64,000 nucleotides of DNA from Rhabditoides inermis (Eukaryota; Nematoda; Chromadorea; Rhabditida; Rhabditidae). How positions within the stretch are numbered: the stretch's first letter is position 1; each line of letters begins with the position of its first letter. Positions 63,459-64,000 of this stretch are shown here, piece by piece. The stretch is from contig CAWZYM010000172.1 of NCBI GenBank assembly GCA_963966185.1, positions 62,001-126,000 on the forward strand, written 5' to 3'. Both the position numbers and the translations under genes were made by a program. The notes below the pieces were generated by a model, which was given only the letters and a program-made list of their open reading frames with translations, was not told where the DNA came from and made no database searches.

Positions 63459-63552
63459 GTCCGTCTCTTCGATCGCTCCTGTGATGCTACGACACGTCAT
63501 GCAACACCAGGCCATGTCTAGTCTGTTCATTTGGTAGAAAGGGAGACGTCAA

Positions 63553-63896
63553 AAGAAGAGTACGATCTACCGTATCTCTTGCGATCTTTGCAGTGAACAC
63601 TACATCGGTCAGACGGGTCGCCCACTGAAGACGAGTATCGCCGAGCACAAGCGAGCTGGCGGAGTCATCGGCTCATCGGCCGACACATCATGGATTCGCA
63701 CTCTCGGGAGAAGACGTCCTTCACTGTCACCATAGTCGCAGTCGAACCCTATTCCAAGCGACAGTGTACTGTAGAAGCCCTTAAGATCAAGAATACCAAT
63801 CCCATCTTGAATAGGAAGTACGAGTTAGACTCGCACACCTCTGCGGTCTCTCTAGTCAATATTCATCTCGACTTCCGGTGTAGCCGTATCGATTGA
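63553..63896 (+). pseudogene. Penelope-like element GIY-YIG endonuclease fragment
   Basis: One frame encodes IYRISCDLCSEHYIGQTGRP followed by LKTSIAEHKRA. A second, overlapping frame from about 63690 encodes SREK..F..T then KRQCTVEALKIKNTNPILNRKYEL and stops at 63896. Together these match the zinc-knuckle-like start, GIY-YIG core and ALEIK..NP.LNRK end of the endonuclease domain found at the C-terminus of Penelope-like retroelements. A frameshift separates the halves and no reverse transcriptase precedes it, so it is a dead 3' remnant. Confidence 0.65.
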
Positions 63897-64000
63897 TCAA
63901 TGGTGCATAAGTACTTGCCGCAGGCCACGCCGCGCATTACCCCGCCTTATGATTACACATTACCCATACCGAGTCACTCTCTCCATACCAGTTAACCAGT

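Noticed and set aside
1..64000. CRISPR array or bacterial mobile island
   Set aside because: No regularly spaced short repeats with unique spacers; introns and eukaryotic transposons throughout.

Overview
This is eukaryotic DNA, most likely from a rhabditid nematode close to Caenorhabditis. Introns are mostly 40-60 nt with GT...TTTCAG ends. The genes and repeats also fit: a secreted protein with C6-type (DUF281-like) domains, a cathepsin L-like cysteine protease, a CK1/TTBK-like kinase joined to a tyrosine phosphatase, Tc1-like, Helitron, Penelope-like and RTE-like debris, and tRNA-derived repeats. There are no operons in the bacterial sense. Gene models below are spliced by hand from the sequence, so exon ends are predictions.

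Layout. (1) 1-4860 is repeat-rich: a palindromic MITE, two tandem 309-bp tRNA-like repeats, CCAAT/GC-box sequence, a CGT microsatellite, a second MITE and a reverse-transcriptase scrap. (2) 4862-5631 holds the 5' exons of an unrecognised gene, cut off where the duplicated region begins. (3) 5447-44480 is an array of four direct units. Each carries a divergent gene pair: a C6-domain secreted protein on the minus strand and a cathepsin L-like protease on the plus strand, with about 1.5 kb between the two starts. Units 1 and 2 (about 11.95 kb each) are almost identical and contain an extra 4.3-kb block with a MITE, tRNA-like repeats and a palindromic Tc1 derivative. Unit 3 lacks that block and carries a 2.1-kb Helitron. 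Unit 4 is the most diverged. (4) 45489 to about 51395, minus strand, is a single-copy gene with about 19 exons. It encodes five membrane spans with prominin-like spacing, then a PTP domain, then a CK1/TTBK-type kinase domain. (5) 51400-58220 is mostly intergenic and repetitive, with small exon-like pieces. (6) 58222-63244 is a fifth copy of the protease/C6 pair in inverted orientation. (7) The window ends with an unknown exon and a Penelope-like GIY-YIG fragment.

How the parts relate. The protease and the C6 protein are both predicted to be secreted. They share one divergent intergenic region and have been amplified together to five apparently intact pairs, so they probably work in the same place, such as gut or extracellular digestion or defence. 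That is inference. The receptor-like phosphatase-kinase gene is unrelated to the array and lies in the spacer of a large inverted repeat formed by units 3 and 5. The patchwork of variants among copies points to gene conversion and recent unequal exchange. The most unusual object is the prominin-like/PTP/kinase gene.
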